NCBI RefSeq assembly: GCF_007859865.1
Contig: NZ_SJPI01000001.1
Coordinates: 2,683,132-2,747,131, forward strand
Reading direction: 5' to 3'
Source of the DNA: Rubripirellula amarantea
GTDB lineage: Bacteria > Planctomycetota > Planctomycetia > Pirellulales > Pirellulaceae
Length of the DNA stretch: 64,000 bases
Numbering within the stretch: the first letter of the stretch is position 1; the number at the start of each line of letters is the position of its first letter. The notes below the pieces were generated by a model that saw nothing but the letters and a program-made list of their open reading frames with translations, did no database searches and was not told the origin of the DNA. The position numbers and the translations under genes are program-made. This document shows, in pieces, positions 54,972-64,000 of this stretch.

Positions 54972-57332
54972 TTAAGCGGATTGTTGACCGGGATACTTAA
55001 CGCGAGCGTGATAGATCGCAGTCAAGGATTTGACTAAGCTTCGTCGAATTCGATCGAGTTGCAAGAACGTAAGACCACATTCATCGAATTGTCCGTCACT
55101 CATTTTCTTCTGTGCGATGGCATCGACCAAGTTTTGGATACGTGATGGCGTTGGATCCACCAGTGTCCGAGACGCACTTTCGACGGTATCGGCGAGCATC
55201 ATCACCGCGGCTTCGAGCGTTTGCGGTTTAGGACCAGGATAGCGGAAATCCTTGTCGCTGACCGATTCGCCGTTGGGGTCTTCTTCACTGCGGCGAGCTG
55301 CTTCGCGGTAGAAATACTCAACCAGCGTCGTTCCATGGTGCTGAAGAATGAAGTCGATGATCGGCTCGGGCAGGTGGTGACTTCGGGCGAGGTCGGCACC
55401 ATCTTTCACATGAGCGATGATGACGAGTGTGCTCATGGCCGGTTGAAGCGAATCGTGTTGGTTCACGCCCGCGGATTGGTTCTCGATGAAGTACTCCGGT
55501 TTAAACATCTTTCCGATGTCATGAAAGTACGCTCCCACTCGAACCAAGAGCCCGTTTGCGCCAATCGAATCGGCGGCTGCTTCGGCGATTGAGGCAACAT
55601 TGATGGAGTGGTTGTACGTTCCGGGAGCTCGCTGAGCGAGTCTTCGCAGCAGCGGGTGGCTGGCGTCGCCCAGTTCCAACAAACTTAGATCCGTCTGAAC
55701 GCCGAACCCTTTTTCCACTAACGGCAGCAGCGGTGTCATAGCAGCGGCGGAAATCAGAATGAAGCCGCCGGCACGGAACGCTTCTCGGACAAGTCCCCAC
55801 ACAACCATATCGAAGATAGGGCCTCGATAGACCGGTTCAATGTCCGGCCCCGGGGCACCGGCGGAAAGCGTTTGCCCGGTAACGATCCCGACGCCAATTA
55901 CGGTGAATAAGGTGATAACCGCTGAAACACCGCCAACGTACAGCAAGTGAGTCCGCGTTCGAATTCGCCCCAGCAGCAAGATGCAACTGGTGCAAGCGGC
56001 CGCCATCATGACCAACTCGGCAAGATCCAAACCAAGAAACAACGTCAAGGACAAGCAAGCAGCCGCCATCAGCAGCAACGCCAATTCGCGACCATACACC
56101 ACCGACATCAATATGGATGCCATCACAAGCGGGATCAACTCAGCTCGCCAACGATCTCCCGATACCCAATATCCGAGGCTGATCGCAGAGACAACGACGA
56201 TCAGCAATTTGGCGAGCTTCCAACGGCTCAGCAACAGCGAACGGTCGTCGACAAAGAAGATATAGCTTGCACACAACAAATACAGAGCAGCAATCATTCC
56301 GCCGTAGGCCGCCATGCGGGAAAGCTTATCCGTCCATCGCATCTGCCCGATCAGTTCCGACCATTCCCGCTTCAGCAAGCCGATCTCGACGTTCGTCAGC
56401 GGTACTCCTGCTTCGGCCAATTGCGATTCACCATGACGATAGGCTGTCATGACCGGATCAACAGCATCGGCAGCGGCTTGCCGAGCCTTTTCGCTTTTTT
56501 CGTCGTCGTACTGCAGTGTGGGATACTCGGGCAATCGCTGCACGATCCACGAGCTGATCATCTCAGCAACCTTCTGGCCGCCCTCTTCGGGGTACCTTGT
56601 ACGGAATTGTTCTCGCAGTCGCTTCACGAACTCAATGCTCGCTTGAGCAATACGAACGTCACTGGTCTCGACGGGAAGCGATTCATCAGGCGTGTGCGCT
56701 TCGTACACACGGATCATGTCCTGACGACCTTGTTCTTGCTGATGCTGCAGCGCTTGTAGCAAACCCTTGCGTTCGTTCTCTTCCATTGCCACGCGAAGTG
56801 CGTCTTGCAATTTCTTGAGCTCGGGATCTTCGGCGAGGACGGACTTCAGAACAGAAAACCGTTTGGCAGGGGAATCCGCGTCGTCTGCTTCGTCACCCTC
56901 GTAGAACTGCGCAAACGCAAGGCGTTCTTCCTCGGTCATCTGGTCAAACGAAGGTGCGCCGAGGACCTTGAAAAGTTGATCCTTTAATGCAGCTTTGATT
57001 TGTTTGATTGGCTCGCTGCGGTTGCGATAGAAAGCCAACACCTCACGGCGTTTTGTATTCTGCAGCGCTTTGGTTTCCTCGAGATTGGGAACGTCGAAGG
57101 TAACTCGGCTGACCAGATCACGCGCCGGGATAGCGCCTAGTCGATACGCGAACTGGGGTGCCCATGTTTGACAAAGCACCAGCAATGCGATGGCTGCAGT
57201 AACAGCAATGCCAATGCGGCTAAGCACGTCCGCTTTATCGGCGTCCTGCCACCACTGGACCAGTCGCGGTTTTTGAATGCCGAGCGAGTCAATTCGCTCT
57301 TGCTTATTTCGAGGTTTGGTTGTGCCACTCAT
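54972..57332 (-). CDS. 7TM-HD phosphohydrolase (PgpH/YqfF family)
   Basis: The protein starts at the ATG at 57332 (a GTG at 57335 is in frame) and has 786 residues. After one N-terminal helix comes an extracytoplasmic domain of about 270 residues (TFDVPNLEETKALQ...), then a block of about seven hydrophobic helices, then a C-terminal HD domain: NHSINVASIAEAAADSIG, AYFHDIGKMFKPEY and LQHHGTTLVEYFY. Known relatives hydrolyse cyclic di-AMP. The phoH-YqfF-ybeY order is the one seen in Firmicutes. ybeY follows after 29 bp. HD metal ligands are complete. Confidence 0.93.
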   Translation of the reverse strand: MSGTTKPRNKQERIDSLGIQKPRLVQWWQDADKADVLSRIGIAVTAAIALLVLCQTWAPQFAYRLGAIPARDLVSRVTFDVPNLEETKALQNTKRREVLAFYRNRSEPIKQIKAALKDQLFKVLGAPSFDQMTEEERLAFAQFYEGDEADDADSPAKRFSVLKSVLAEDPELKKLQDALRVAMEENERKGLLQALQHQQEQGRQDMIRVYEAHTPDESLPVETSDVRIAQASIEFVKRLREQFRTRYPEEGGQKVAEMISSWIVQRLPEYPTLQYDDEKSEKARQAAADAVDPVMTAYRHGESQLAEAGVPLTNVEIGLLKREWSELIGQMRWTDKLSRMAAYGGMIAALYLLCASYIFFVDDRSLLLSRWKLAKLLIVVVSAISLGYWVSGDRWRAELIPLVMASILMSVVYGRELALLLMAAACLSLTLFLGLDLAELVMMAAACTSCILLLGRIRTRTHLLYVGGVSAVITLFTVIGVGIVTGQTLSAGAPGPDIEPVYRGPIFDMVVWGLVREAFRAGGFILISAAAMTPLLPLVEKGFGVQTDLSLLELGDASHPLLRRLAQRAPGTYNHSINVASIAEAAADSIGANGLLVRVGAYFHDIGKMFKPEYFIENQSAGVNQHDSLQPAMSTLVIIAHVKDGADLARSHHLPEPIIDFILQHHGTTLVEYFYREAARRSEEDPNGESVSDKDFRYPGPKPQTLEAAVMMLADTVESASRTLVDPTPSRIQNLVDAIAQKKMSDGQFDECGLTFLQLDRIRRSLVKSLTAIYHARVKYPGQQSA

Positions 57333-57402
57333 CACAATGAGCCCGCGGTCGTCAGGTGAGCATGGCCACTAGCCAGCGTACGTGACGCGATCACAGCGTG
57401 CC

Positions 57403-58452
57403 TTAGTGGTCCTCGTCGCGAGATTGCTTGGAAGGGGAAACGAAATCTTCACTATGGGAACGAAACGCCGGGGACCGGCTTTCTCGAGAATCTTCGCCAT
57501 CGTAGGCCGCAACAATCAGTTGCACCAACTTGTGACGCACGATGTCCGAGGCGTGTAGCCGGACCATGCCGATCGAATCGATTTTATTCAAGCGGTTGAC
57601 CGCATCATGCAGGCCGCTGGTGACGCCACGTGGCAAGTCTAACTGAGTCGCATCGCCGCTGACGACCATCTTGCTGCGTTCGCCCATTCGAGTCAAAAAC
57701 ATCTTCATTTGCGCGACGGTGGTATTTTGAGCTTCATCCAAAATGATGAACGCGTCATTAAGCGTTCGACCTCGCATGTAGGCCAACGGAATGACCTCAA
57801 TGACATCCTGTTCCATGAACCCACGAGCCTGGTCGTAGTCGACCATTTCGGCAAGGGCGTCCATCAATGGCCGCAGGTAAGGATTAAGTTTCGCACGCAG
57901 GTCACCCGGTAAGAAGCCCAGACTTTCGCCTGCTTCCACAGCCGGTCGAACGAGAACGATCTTTCGAACATCACCCGCCCGCAACGCTTCCACAGCCATC
58001 GCGACGGCAAGGTAAGTCTTGCCCGTACCGGCGGGACCAAGTGCGAAAGTCAGGTCATAGGCGCGAATGGCGTCGACGTATTTTGCTTGACCAGGCGTTC
58101 GCGGTTTGATGCGCCGACCTGCATGCTGAATGTTGATTTCTTCGGCCTTGCCATTGCTAACCGTCACTGACGCCACTTTGGACTCAGCAGCAATGCCGCC
58201 TTCTTCGGAAGCGGCTTGTTCAACATCACCAGCGCTAAGTTCGCCCTGCTTACGCGAGAGATGACGAAGCTTCTCTAGCGTTCGCGTTGCCCGCTGGACA
58301 GGTTCGTCGTCACCCGAGATCCGGATATGGCCGTCACGCTGAGTGATACGAACGTCAAATAGCCGCCGTAGTTTTCGCAGGTGTTGATCGCGTGGCCCAA
58401 AGAGCGCCAATATTTCGCTGGGATCGTTGATCGAAAGCGTGGTTTCGGTCAT
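57403..58452 (-). CDS. phoH: PhoH-family ATPase
   Basis: The 349-residue protein carries an N-terminal RNA-binding-like region (residues 8-75, FDVRITQRDGHIRISGDD), Walker A GPAGTGKT at residues 139-146, LPGDLRAKLNPYLRP, and Walker B-type IILDEAQNTT with GDATQLDLP following. PhoH proteins (also called YbeZ) are P-loop ATPases associated with YbeY and ribosome maturation. It is the first gene of the run phoH, 7TM-HD, ybeY, corC, with gaps of 70, 29 and -4 bp. The cdsA gene lies 199 bp upstream on the same strand. Confidence 0.93.
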   Translation of the reverse strand: MTETTLSINDPSEILALFGPRDQHLRKLRRLFDVRITQRDGHIRISGDDEPVQRATRTLEKLRHLSRKQGELSAGDVEQAASEEGGIAAESKVASVTVSNGKAEEINIQHAGRRIKPRTPGQAKYVDAIRAYDLTFALGPAGTGKTYLAVAMAVEALRAGDVRKIVLVRPAVEAGESLGFLPGDLRAKLNPYLRPLMDALAEMVDYDQARGFMEQDVIEVIPLAYMRGRTLNDAFIILDEAQNTTVAQMKMFLTRMGERSKMVVSGDATQLDLPRGVTSGLHDAVNRLNKIDSIGMVRLHASDIVRHKLVQLIVAAYDGEDSRESRSPAFRSHSEDFVSPSKQSRDEDH

Positions 58453-58651
58453 GTATGTTCCGTGGGAGTCGGTGGTTCCAGTGGTCGAATTGTACTGATT
58501 TATTCACGGTAGTGCTAAAGCAACCTGCACCGCAAAGTTGCAAATTGCAGCACCTGCCACCCTGGCAGCAAAAACGAAAAGGGCACTTTCTGGACCATTC
58601 CAAGGCATTCCCCGCAGCATAATTTGCCGATGGCAAAGGCAAACTATCCAG

Positions 58652-59653
58652 TTAGCCCAGTCCCACCCCCGCCGCGAAGCACAAATAGGCAGGTAAAACC
58701 GCTGCAATAAGAGAATCCGTCACGTCCCAAACGCCGCCCAGACCGGGCAACCAGGTACCGCTATCTTTTGCGCCGCTGTCACGTTTGATCATGGATTCTG
58801 CTAAATCACCGACCAAACCAGCAATCGCTAGCAACGGTCCCAACAAGAGAGCCCCCAACCAAGGTTGGTTCACGCCGGGGATCGATGTTTCCAAAACAGG
58901 GCCTGCTGCGGAATTCGCGATGGCTGGAAAAAGCCAAAGCAAACAACCGAATGCGACGACCGTAGCGGTAATGATGCCGCCGATGAGGCCCTCCCAGGTT
59001 TTACCAGGACTCAAGTTGGGAATTAGCTTTCGCTTCCCAAAGGACTTGCCTGCAAAGTAGGCTCCCGCGTCGGCCGACTTCGTGACCGCGATCATGGTTA
59101 GCAACGCCGCCAAACCCCAGTTCCCATCACCAAGCGAACGCAACGAAACCATCAAGGCAAACGGCAATCCGACGTAACCGACCACGAAGGACGACAACAA
59201 TACCCGCTGCAACGCACCTCGACCGGCCGCTTCGTAGCATCGCATCTCTGCCATCAGCCCCAAGAAGATTGCCATGATCCCCGCAACCACAATCCAACCT
59301 AATTCACCGACCGGACAGTTCTGAGGATACGCAGCGTCGAAAAGCGGCCACAGCAAGGGAACGGTAGCGGAGAGCGTCACTAGGCACGTAAGAAACAGTA
59401 CTCGGGTGCGAGGTGGTGTTGAGGGATAAGCCGAATCGTTGGCACCCGCACTGTTGCGAATCATTGAAACGATGTCCCATGCGCTGCCTAAGGAAAAGAA
59501 CAACAGCAACGGAAGCAACCAAAGACCTTCAGCACCCACGATCGAATAGTTTCCATCGAGATACAACAGCGCAGCGACGAGGCTGATCAAGACGGCAGAA
59601 GTTCGAAGTCGGTCACGCAGCAAAACAAGCGTCCTTAGAAATGTCGGGGGCAA
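58652..59653 (-). CDS. cdsA: Phosphatidate cytidylyltransferase
   Basis: A polytopic 333-residue protein with about eight hydrophobic helices. It ends with the CdsA signature MIKRDSGAKDSGTWLPGLGG followed by VWDVTDSLIAAV; the usual HGG and DRxDS are here LGG and DVTDS. It makes CDP-diacylglycerol for phospholipid synthesis. No ATG occurs near the head of the frame; a TTG at 59653 is the best available start and is not supported by a Shine-Dalgarno, so the exact start is uncertain. It precedes phoH by 199 bp. Confidence 0.88.
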   Translation of the reverse strand: MPPTFLRTLVLLRDRLRTSAVLISLVAALLYLDGNYSIVGAEGLWLLPLLLFFSLGSAWDIVSMIRNSAGANDSAYPSTPPRTRVLFLTCLVTLSATVPLLWPLFDAAYPQNCPVGELGWIVVAGIMAIFLGLMAEMRCYEAAGRGALQRVLLSSFVVGYVGLPFALMVSLRSLGDGNWGLAALLTMIAVTKSADAGAYFAGKSFGKRKLIPNLSPGKTWEGLIGGIITATVVAFGCLLWLFPAIANSAAGPVLETSIPGVNQPWLGALLLGPLLAIAGLVGDLAESMIKRDSGAKDSGTWLPGLGGVWDVTDSLIAAVLPAYLCFAAGVGLG

Positions 59654-59765
59654 AAAGGCAGGTAGGAAGTCGGTGAAGCCGGAAATTAGCTTCTTGGATC
59701 AAGCACGAATCGTGCACTCATCAGCCACGGAAAAACGCTGTCAGGAAACACTAGGATCCGGCGAA

Positions 59766-62700
59766 TCACTCGAACAGGTCTTCGACCATGTCGTCATCTT
59801 CACTGAGTTCGTCTTCACTGAGTTCACCTTCCTCGCCCGTAGTTTCGCCAGGAGGAAGCGGGCCGAAGCGGAAGTGCACCACCTCGTCCGTACCGATGTT
59901 CGCGATCATCCGGTTCAACGCACCTTGGACTACGATTCTTGTTTCTAACGCGTTGTTGCCCACATGAATCGGTTTCTCAAAACGACTCACCGCATCCTTG
60001 CCATCTTGGACATCAATTGCGAGCAGGTCTAACCACTTCTTGCGGACTCTTGTTGAAATGGACGAAGAAACCGGACTGCGCGTCAGCAACATCAAGGGAG
60101 TGTCAGCGGGTTGCGTCAGCGTGCATCCCCAAGGTTCGTCAAATTCGCGAGTCCAACGCACGCTGCCGTCTTGAAGATCGACCGCGATCGCCGCATGCAT
60201 CGTTTGATGTTGAGCACCGCCATTAGTAACCGTTTCCGTCTTTCCAGGTGTCGGCGTGCGGTCAAATTTACGACGAGGCAACAACAACAACTGGCCGTCT
60301 AATCGCAGCGTCTTTATCCCCTGCAAGTCTTCAATGACTGGAGTCTCGGGACGCGATATCTCTTTGCCGGTGACTAAGTCCCAAATCAACGCTTGGCCGT
60401 CACTTTGCATCCAACCAAGGTAGCGACCATCGCTGACATCGCCATAAGCCGAGGGAGCGACGGTGCTGCGACGATTCACGCTCAGTGATTCTTGTTCGAG
60501 AACGACGGCATCGTTAAACGGATCGACCAAGCGGATGTTGTGTGTCTTGCGACTTGGATCGGTTGCGGAGTACGCCAACACGTATGGTCCGGCCGATTCC
60601 CATATGAAGCCTTGTGTCCAGGGTTTCTTTTCTATCAAACGGCCATCGCGAAGATCGAAGATGGCAATTTCCCTAGAAGACTCGGATACGACCGCGATTT
60701 GGTTCCCTTTGCAAACGACATTGCCACCCTTGGGTGCCGTCGAATTACGCCAGATTGTCTCGCTGGTCATCAAGTCAATCACATACAGATCGCCGCCCTG
60801 CAAAACAGCAATTCGATCCCCAAGAATTGGCCCCACGGTAAACTCCGAGATAACCTTCGAAGGGGTCGATGCGTTGATGTTGTAGCGAACCACTTCATCC
60901 CCGAACGGCGTTGTGCTTCGCCGCGACTGGGCAAGTGGACTTCCGTCGCCGGTCAGGCCCTTAGTCCACATGATCCCTTCGCCATCGTTCTTTTCAACAT
61001 GAGCCAAATCGATGCACATCAATTGGCTGGCCATCGTGATCATCATCAAGCCACCACTGATGTTTGCCTCTTTGTAATCGCTGTCATTTTGCATGGCCCC
61101 GTTGATGGCAAGCGGATGCGATCCTCCGCTTGAATCACGAATGGCTAGTTGGGCATTCGGTTCGGTGACCAAACGCCATCCGTCAAAGGTCAGGCCGGAT
61201 AAGGTAGCGGTCTTATGGGTAGACGTAGACATGAACCGAGCCGCGGCGGGCGATCGAGTGCTCGGCCATTTCAGCGTTACCGGCGCCGGCCACTCGTATT
61301 CGCCGTTCACTGCATTGGTCAGTTTTGTGATTTCATCCAAACGCTCTATTTGGTTTGGCTCAAGACCTTCAATCTGACTGAGTTGTTCCAGAATCGCAGC
61401 AGCATCTTGGTACATCATCGCGTCTGCATAGTTGCTGCACAGTTCGACAAGTTCGTCAGGCGTGAAACTTTCCGCGTCAAGAATTGGTGACACTCGCGAG
61501 CCAATCAATAGTCTTTCGATGGCTAAGTATTCTTCGTTCTCACGATGGCGTCGAATCAATTCGCGTTTAACCGGTCCGATGCCATGCCAACCTTCAAATT
61601 GGTGTGATAGCTGTCGGAGCTGCGAAACCGAACTGTCCAGCTTCGCCGAGCAAGCGGCGTCGATACGATCTCGAATTCGCTGTTTCTGCTGTCTGTCCGC
61701 CAATTCATGCACTTCACTCATTCGAGCGGCTACCCAGGCGTCGAGAGAGCAAAAACGAGTCGGGTCACTGATAACATCTTGTGCGATGGTGTGAGAGGAT
61801 TTTTCGTCAAGCAGCAAGAAAGACAATTCGATCAGACGCTCTGACGCAACTTCCGGGTCCCCTTGCTTCATCGCTGCTTGAGCTCGAAGCGACAATAGTT
61901 CAATCGCCTGGGCCGGTTGGTCAATTAGCTGAGTCAGCTCATCCACAAACTTCTCGCCTTCCGACGGGTCGTCACGCAGTACGCCCAGCATTGCAGAGAC
62001 GCTTAGCATCAATACTTCATCGTTAGCCGGTTGCATCACCCTGGCTCGTTGCAAGTAATCCATGGCTTCAATTCGCTGGCCGCGTTGGATCAAGAGTTCC
62101 GACTTTCGAACAAGCGCCTCAAAGTTATCGGGGTCTTCACTTAACATTCGATTAACGACTGGCTCGAGCGATGCTTCGCCAAACGCAACCGATAGGCTGT
62201 CGGGGCCTTGAACAATCACTTCGCCGTCAACCGCGATCATGTTACCGAGCGGGTACTTTGTGCTTCGACGTTGCAGGACGCTACCATCAGCCAAGGACAA
62301 ACGGATCAACTGATTCGTCGTCGTAGGAAGTAAGTAGTCATCGTTGCCAAACAAACCTCGCCCGTTGATCTGTTGCCCTGCCGATAGCATGTCTCGTTCA
62401 CTCGTCCATGCGGGAGCGCCTGAGTCCAAGTCGTATGCACGAACTCGATCGGCGCCGACGACATAGAACTTGTTGTCGCGGATGCCAGCCAAGTACCGCA
62501 TGTTGATGCGATCTTTCGGTGGGAACTTTAAGCTGCCATCCATCAAATCAAACGCGAACAGGTGCTCTGATTCCGGCGGAGTAACCAACACCGTTGTGTC
62601 TTTCGTGACGGCAACTCCATTGTCCCAACGCTGCATCAACGAAGCCGAACTGAACCCGCGTCCTCGCGTGTGCACCCGTGTGGCCTCGGAACTGCGTTCA

Positions 62701-64000
62701 AAGGAGGCACCCCAACGCAGCATGCGGTCAGCTAGATCGATCGCCACAACAGTACCCGCGCCGGTCGGACAGATCAAAACACCCGAGTGATAGGTTGGCA
62801 TAGCGCCGCTGACACGGCGAATCGGATCCAGGTCGATGCCGCCCGATTCGACCGCCACCAAATGTTGTCGCCACACCTCGCTACCTGTGGTTGGTTCAAG
62901 ACAACATAGGTTGATGTCGCCCGCAATCTCGACCAAAACGTACAATAAGCCTTCCAGTGGCAACGGCGGTCCCAAAAAGAACGCGTCAGCATAGGGCGAG
63001 GCTTGATCCCCTTGTTGCCCGAGTCGCCACAGAAGCTTTCCTTCGGTTGCCATTTCTAAGGCGACCAATGTATTGGTGCGAGTATCGGCAGGACGCGTGC
63101 CACGCATGTTCATTAAGGGACTCAGCGACATCGGGCTGACTTCCGCGAGGTCAGTCAACATAAAGGCGCGCTCTCCGTCACTGGTGACTTGACCGTATGG
63201 TACGTCGTTCCAAATGCGTTGTCGCAGTTCCTCAGCGCGATTGTCCTCGCCAGCTAATTGATCCAAAGATGTTTCGTCGTCGTCGAGCGTTTCGAAACTA
63301 GCTTGCCAGGGATAAGTCCAAACTCGTTTGCCAGTGCGATAGTCCACACCGACCAAACGTTCCGTCGTTTTCATCAACAATTGATTGCCGACCTTCAATG
63401 GTGTCCAACTCGGCGGTGGTAGCTTGCTCGTTGAAGCAAGTTCATCCGAAAGTGCGTTGACCATCTGGTCTTGAAGCGGCGTAGCGGTGGTTGGCAAACG
63501 CCAACGCAAATTCGTGAGAGGCATTTGGCCAGCATCTGTGCCGTTGCGATCCGGCGATCCGCCAAACATCGCATGGTCGCCCGGGATGGAAGGATCGTAG
63601 TCGATCGCAATAGAACAGTGTTCATTGAGCCAATTGGTGAACTGATCGTCTGACTCTATCGTGATCGTCAGATCTTCCTTGCCAGGAATCGAAATCGATT
63701 GACCGACTACCGGCCCGGTCGATGGCAGCGGGCGACCCGAGCGTAAGCAGGCAATCGCATGCAACGTAAACGCGTGATTGCCGAGGTGCCTGATCGCACG
63801 CGGTTGCGTAGCGACTTCATCCAGCAATAACGAGGCAGCCAAGGGCCGCCCCAAATAAAACTCACGTTGGGCTAACAACCAGGATGCTTCATATCCTGGG
63901 TGGGTATGAAAGTACCGTCGTCGCACCTCTGATACTTTTTGCCAGTCTCGTTGAGCAGCCGCTTCGGTGAGCATCTTACGAGCGATCGCGCCATATCGCA
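59766..64000 (-). CDS. Very large PQQ-propeller/TPR protein, 5' end off the window
   Basis: The frame is open from the right edge to a stop at 59766, at least 1410 residues; the ATG at 63974 is internal, and the upstream codons continue the helical pattern (RYGAIARKMLTEAAAQRDWQ), so the true start is outside. The first 80 residues are TPR-like. Two propeller regions (for example DYRTGKRVWTYP, EPTTGSEVWRQH, DLMDGSLKFPP, DLMTSETIWRNS) flank a central helical TPR-like segment of about 350 residues (VRKSELLIQRGQRIEAMDYL). It ends in an acidic tail (EEGELSEDELSEDDDM). Such proteins are typical of planctomycetes; no function is known. cdsA follows after 112 bp. Confidence 0.85.
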   Translation of the reverse strand, partial: RYGAIARKMLTEAAAQRDWQKVSEVRRRYFHTHPGYEASWLLAQREFYLGRPLAASLLLDEVATQPRAIRHLGNHAFTLHAIACLRSGRPLPSTGPVVGQSISIPGKEDLTITIESDDQFTNWLNEHCSIAIDYDPSIPGDHAMFGGSPDRNGTDAGQMPLTNLRWRLPTTATPLQDQMVNALSDELASTSKLPPPSWTPLKVGNQLLMKTTERLVGVDYRTGKRVWTYPWQASFETLDDDETSLDQLAGEDNRAEELRQRIWNDVPYGQVTSDGERAFMLTDLAEVSPMSLSPLMNMRGTRPADTRTNTLVALEMATEGKLLWRLGQQGDQASPYADAFFLGPPLPLEGLLYVLVEIAGDINLCCLEPTTGSEVWRQHLVAVESGGIDLDPIRRVSGAMPTYHSGVLICPTGAGTVVAIDLADRMLRWGASFERSSEATRVHTRGRGFSSASLMQRWDNGVAVTKDTTVLVTPPESEHLFAFDLMDGSLKFPPKDRINMRYLAGIRDNKFYVVGADRVRAYDLDSGAPAWTSERDMLSAGQQINGRGLFGNDDYLLPTTTNQLIRLSLADGSVLQRRSTKYPLGNMIAVDGEVIVQGPDSLSVAFGEASLEPVVNRMLSEDPDNFEALVRKSELLIQRGQRIEAMDYLQRARVMQPANDEVLMLSVSAMLGVLRDDPSEGEKFVDELTQLIDQPAQAIELLSLRAQAAMKQGDPEVASERLIELSFLLLDEKSSHTIAQDVISDPTRFCSLDAWVAARMSEVHELADRQQKQRIRDRIDAACSAKLDSSVSQLRQLSHQFEGWHGIGPVKRELIRRHRENEEYLAIERLLIGSRVSPILDAESFTPDELVELCSNYADAMMYQDAAAILEQLSQIEGLEPNQIERLDEITKLTNAVNGEYEWPAPVTLKWPSTRSPAAARFMSTSTHKTATLSGLTFDGWRLVTEPNAQLAIRDSSGGSHPLAINGAMQNDSDYKEANISGGLMMITMASQLMCIDLAHVEKNDGEGIMWTKGLTGDGSPLAQSRRSTTPFGDEVVRYNINASTPSKVISEFTVGPILGDRIAVLQGGDLYVIDLMTSETIWRNSTAPKGGNVVCKGNQIAVVSESSREIAIFDLRDGRLIEKKPWTQGFIWESAGPYVLAYSATDPSRKTHNIRLVDPFNDAVVLEQESLSVNRRSTVAPSAYGDVSDGRYLGWMQSDGQALIWDLVTGKEISRPETPVIEDLQGIKTLRLDGQLLLLPRRKFDRTPTPGKTETVTNGGAQHQTMHAAIAVDLQDGSVRWTREFDEPWGCTLTQPADTPLMLLTRSPVSSSISTRVRKKWLDLLAIDVQDGKDAVSRFEKPIHVGNNALETRIVVQGALNRMIANIGTDEVVHFRFGPLPPGETTGEEGELSEDELSEDDDMVEDLFE

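Noticed and set aside
55947-56759. 270-codon frame antisense to the 7TM-HD gene
   Set aside because: It is rich in Arg, Gln and Ser and lies wholly inside a certain membrane-protein gene.
1-64000. tRNA, rRNA, insertion sequence, integrase or phage gene
   Set aside because: I found no T-arm-like GGTTCGAATCC context outside coding sequence, no transposase motif and no paired terminal inverted repeats. A tool such as tRNAscan would be decisive.

Overview
The window reads as chromosomal DNA from a planctomycete, most likely a Rhodopirellula/Pirellulaceae-type bacterium. This rests on lineage-typical families (DUF1598, DUF1080 proteins paired with PQQ-type beta-propellers, a DUF4175-like membrane protein, an ECF sigma factor joined to a membrane Ser/Thr kinase), moderate GC, weak or absent Shine-Dalgarno sites at many starts, and many large secreted proteins. 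I see no tRNA, rRNA, CRISPR array, phage or insertion sequence. The species is inferred, not proven.

Layout. 1-8 kb: the N-terminal part of a membrane protein running off the left edge, a helix-turn-helix protein with an unrecognised C-terminal domain, and an envelope cluster made of a 1242-residue secretin with an unusually long N-domain array flanked by two lipoproteins. 8-20 kb: secreted catabolic-type genes (two PQQ propellers, two DUF1080 proteins, a large alpha/beta hydrolase) interleaved with a glycine-rich RRM RNA-binding protein, a sixA/metallophosphoesterase pair and an ECF sigma/Ser-Thr kinase operon. 20-27 kb: DNA repair and maintenance (FeS-type photolyase, Nei-type glycosylase, RNase HI) with SseB and VWA proteins. 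27-33 kb: gyrB, proB and purF. 33-39 kb: two orphan secreted proteins, an N-degron leucyltransferase and a class-3 lipase. 39-53 kb: ftsH, a COG0523 GTPase, rpoB and rpoC (rpoC followed by a strong terminator) and a purine nucleoside phosphorylase. 53-64 kb, minus strand: a very large PQQ/TPR protein running off the right edge, then cdsA, phoH, a 7TM-HD protein, ybeY and a CorC-like protein, close to the conserved phoH-yqfF-ybeY and ybeZ-ybeY-ybeX neighbourhoods.

Working together. The sigma/kinase pair overlaps by 8 nt and probably forms one signalling unit. The phoH-HD-ybeY-corC run links RNA/ribosome maturation with c-di-AMP-type turnover and a CBS membrane protein. The DUF1080/propeller/hydrolase genes look like periplasmic glycan-degradation parts. 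The strongest candidate for an undescribed system is the secretin with its two lipoproteins. Other unexplained structure is mostly non-coding: tandem repeats with periods of 7, 13, 15 and 23 bp sit in intergenic gaps, and the rpoB-rpoC gap holds three consecutive stem-loops followed by a heptamer array that places stop codons in all three frames just before rpoC.
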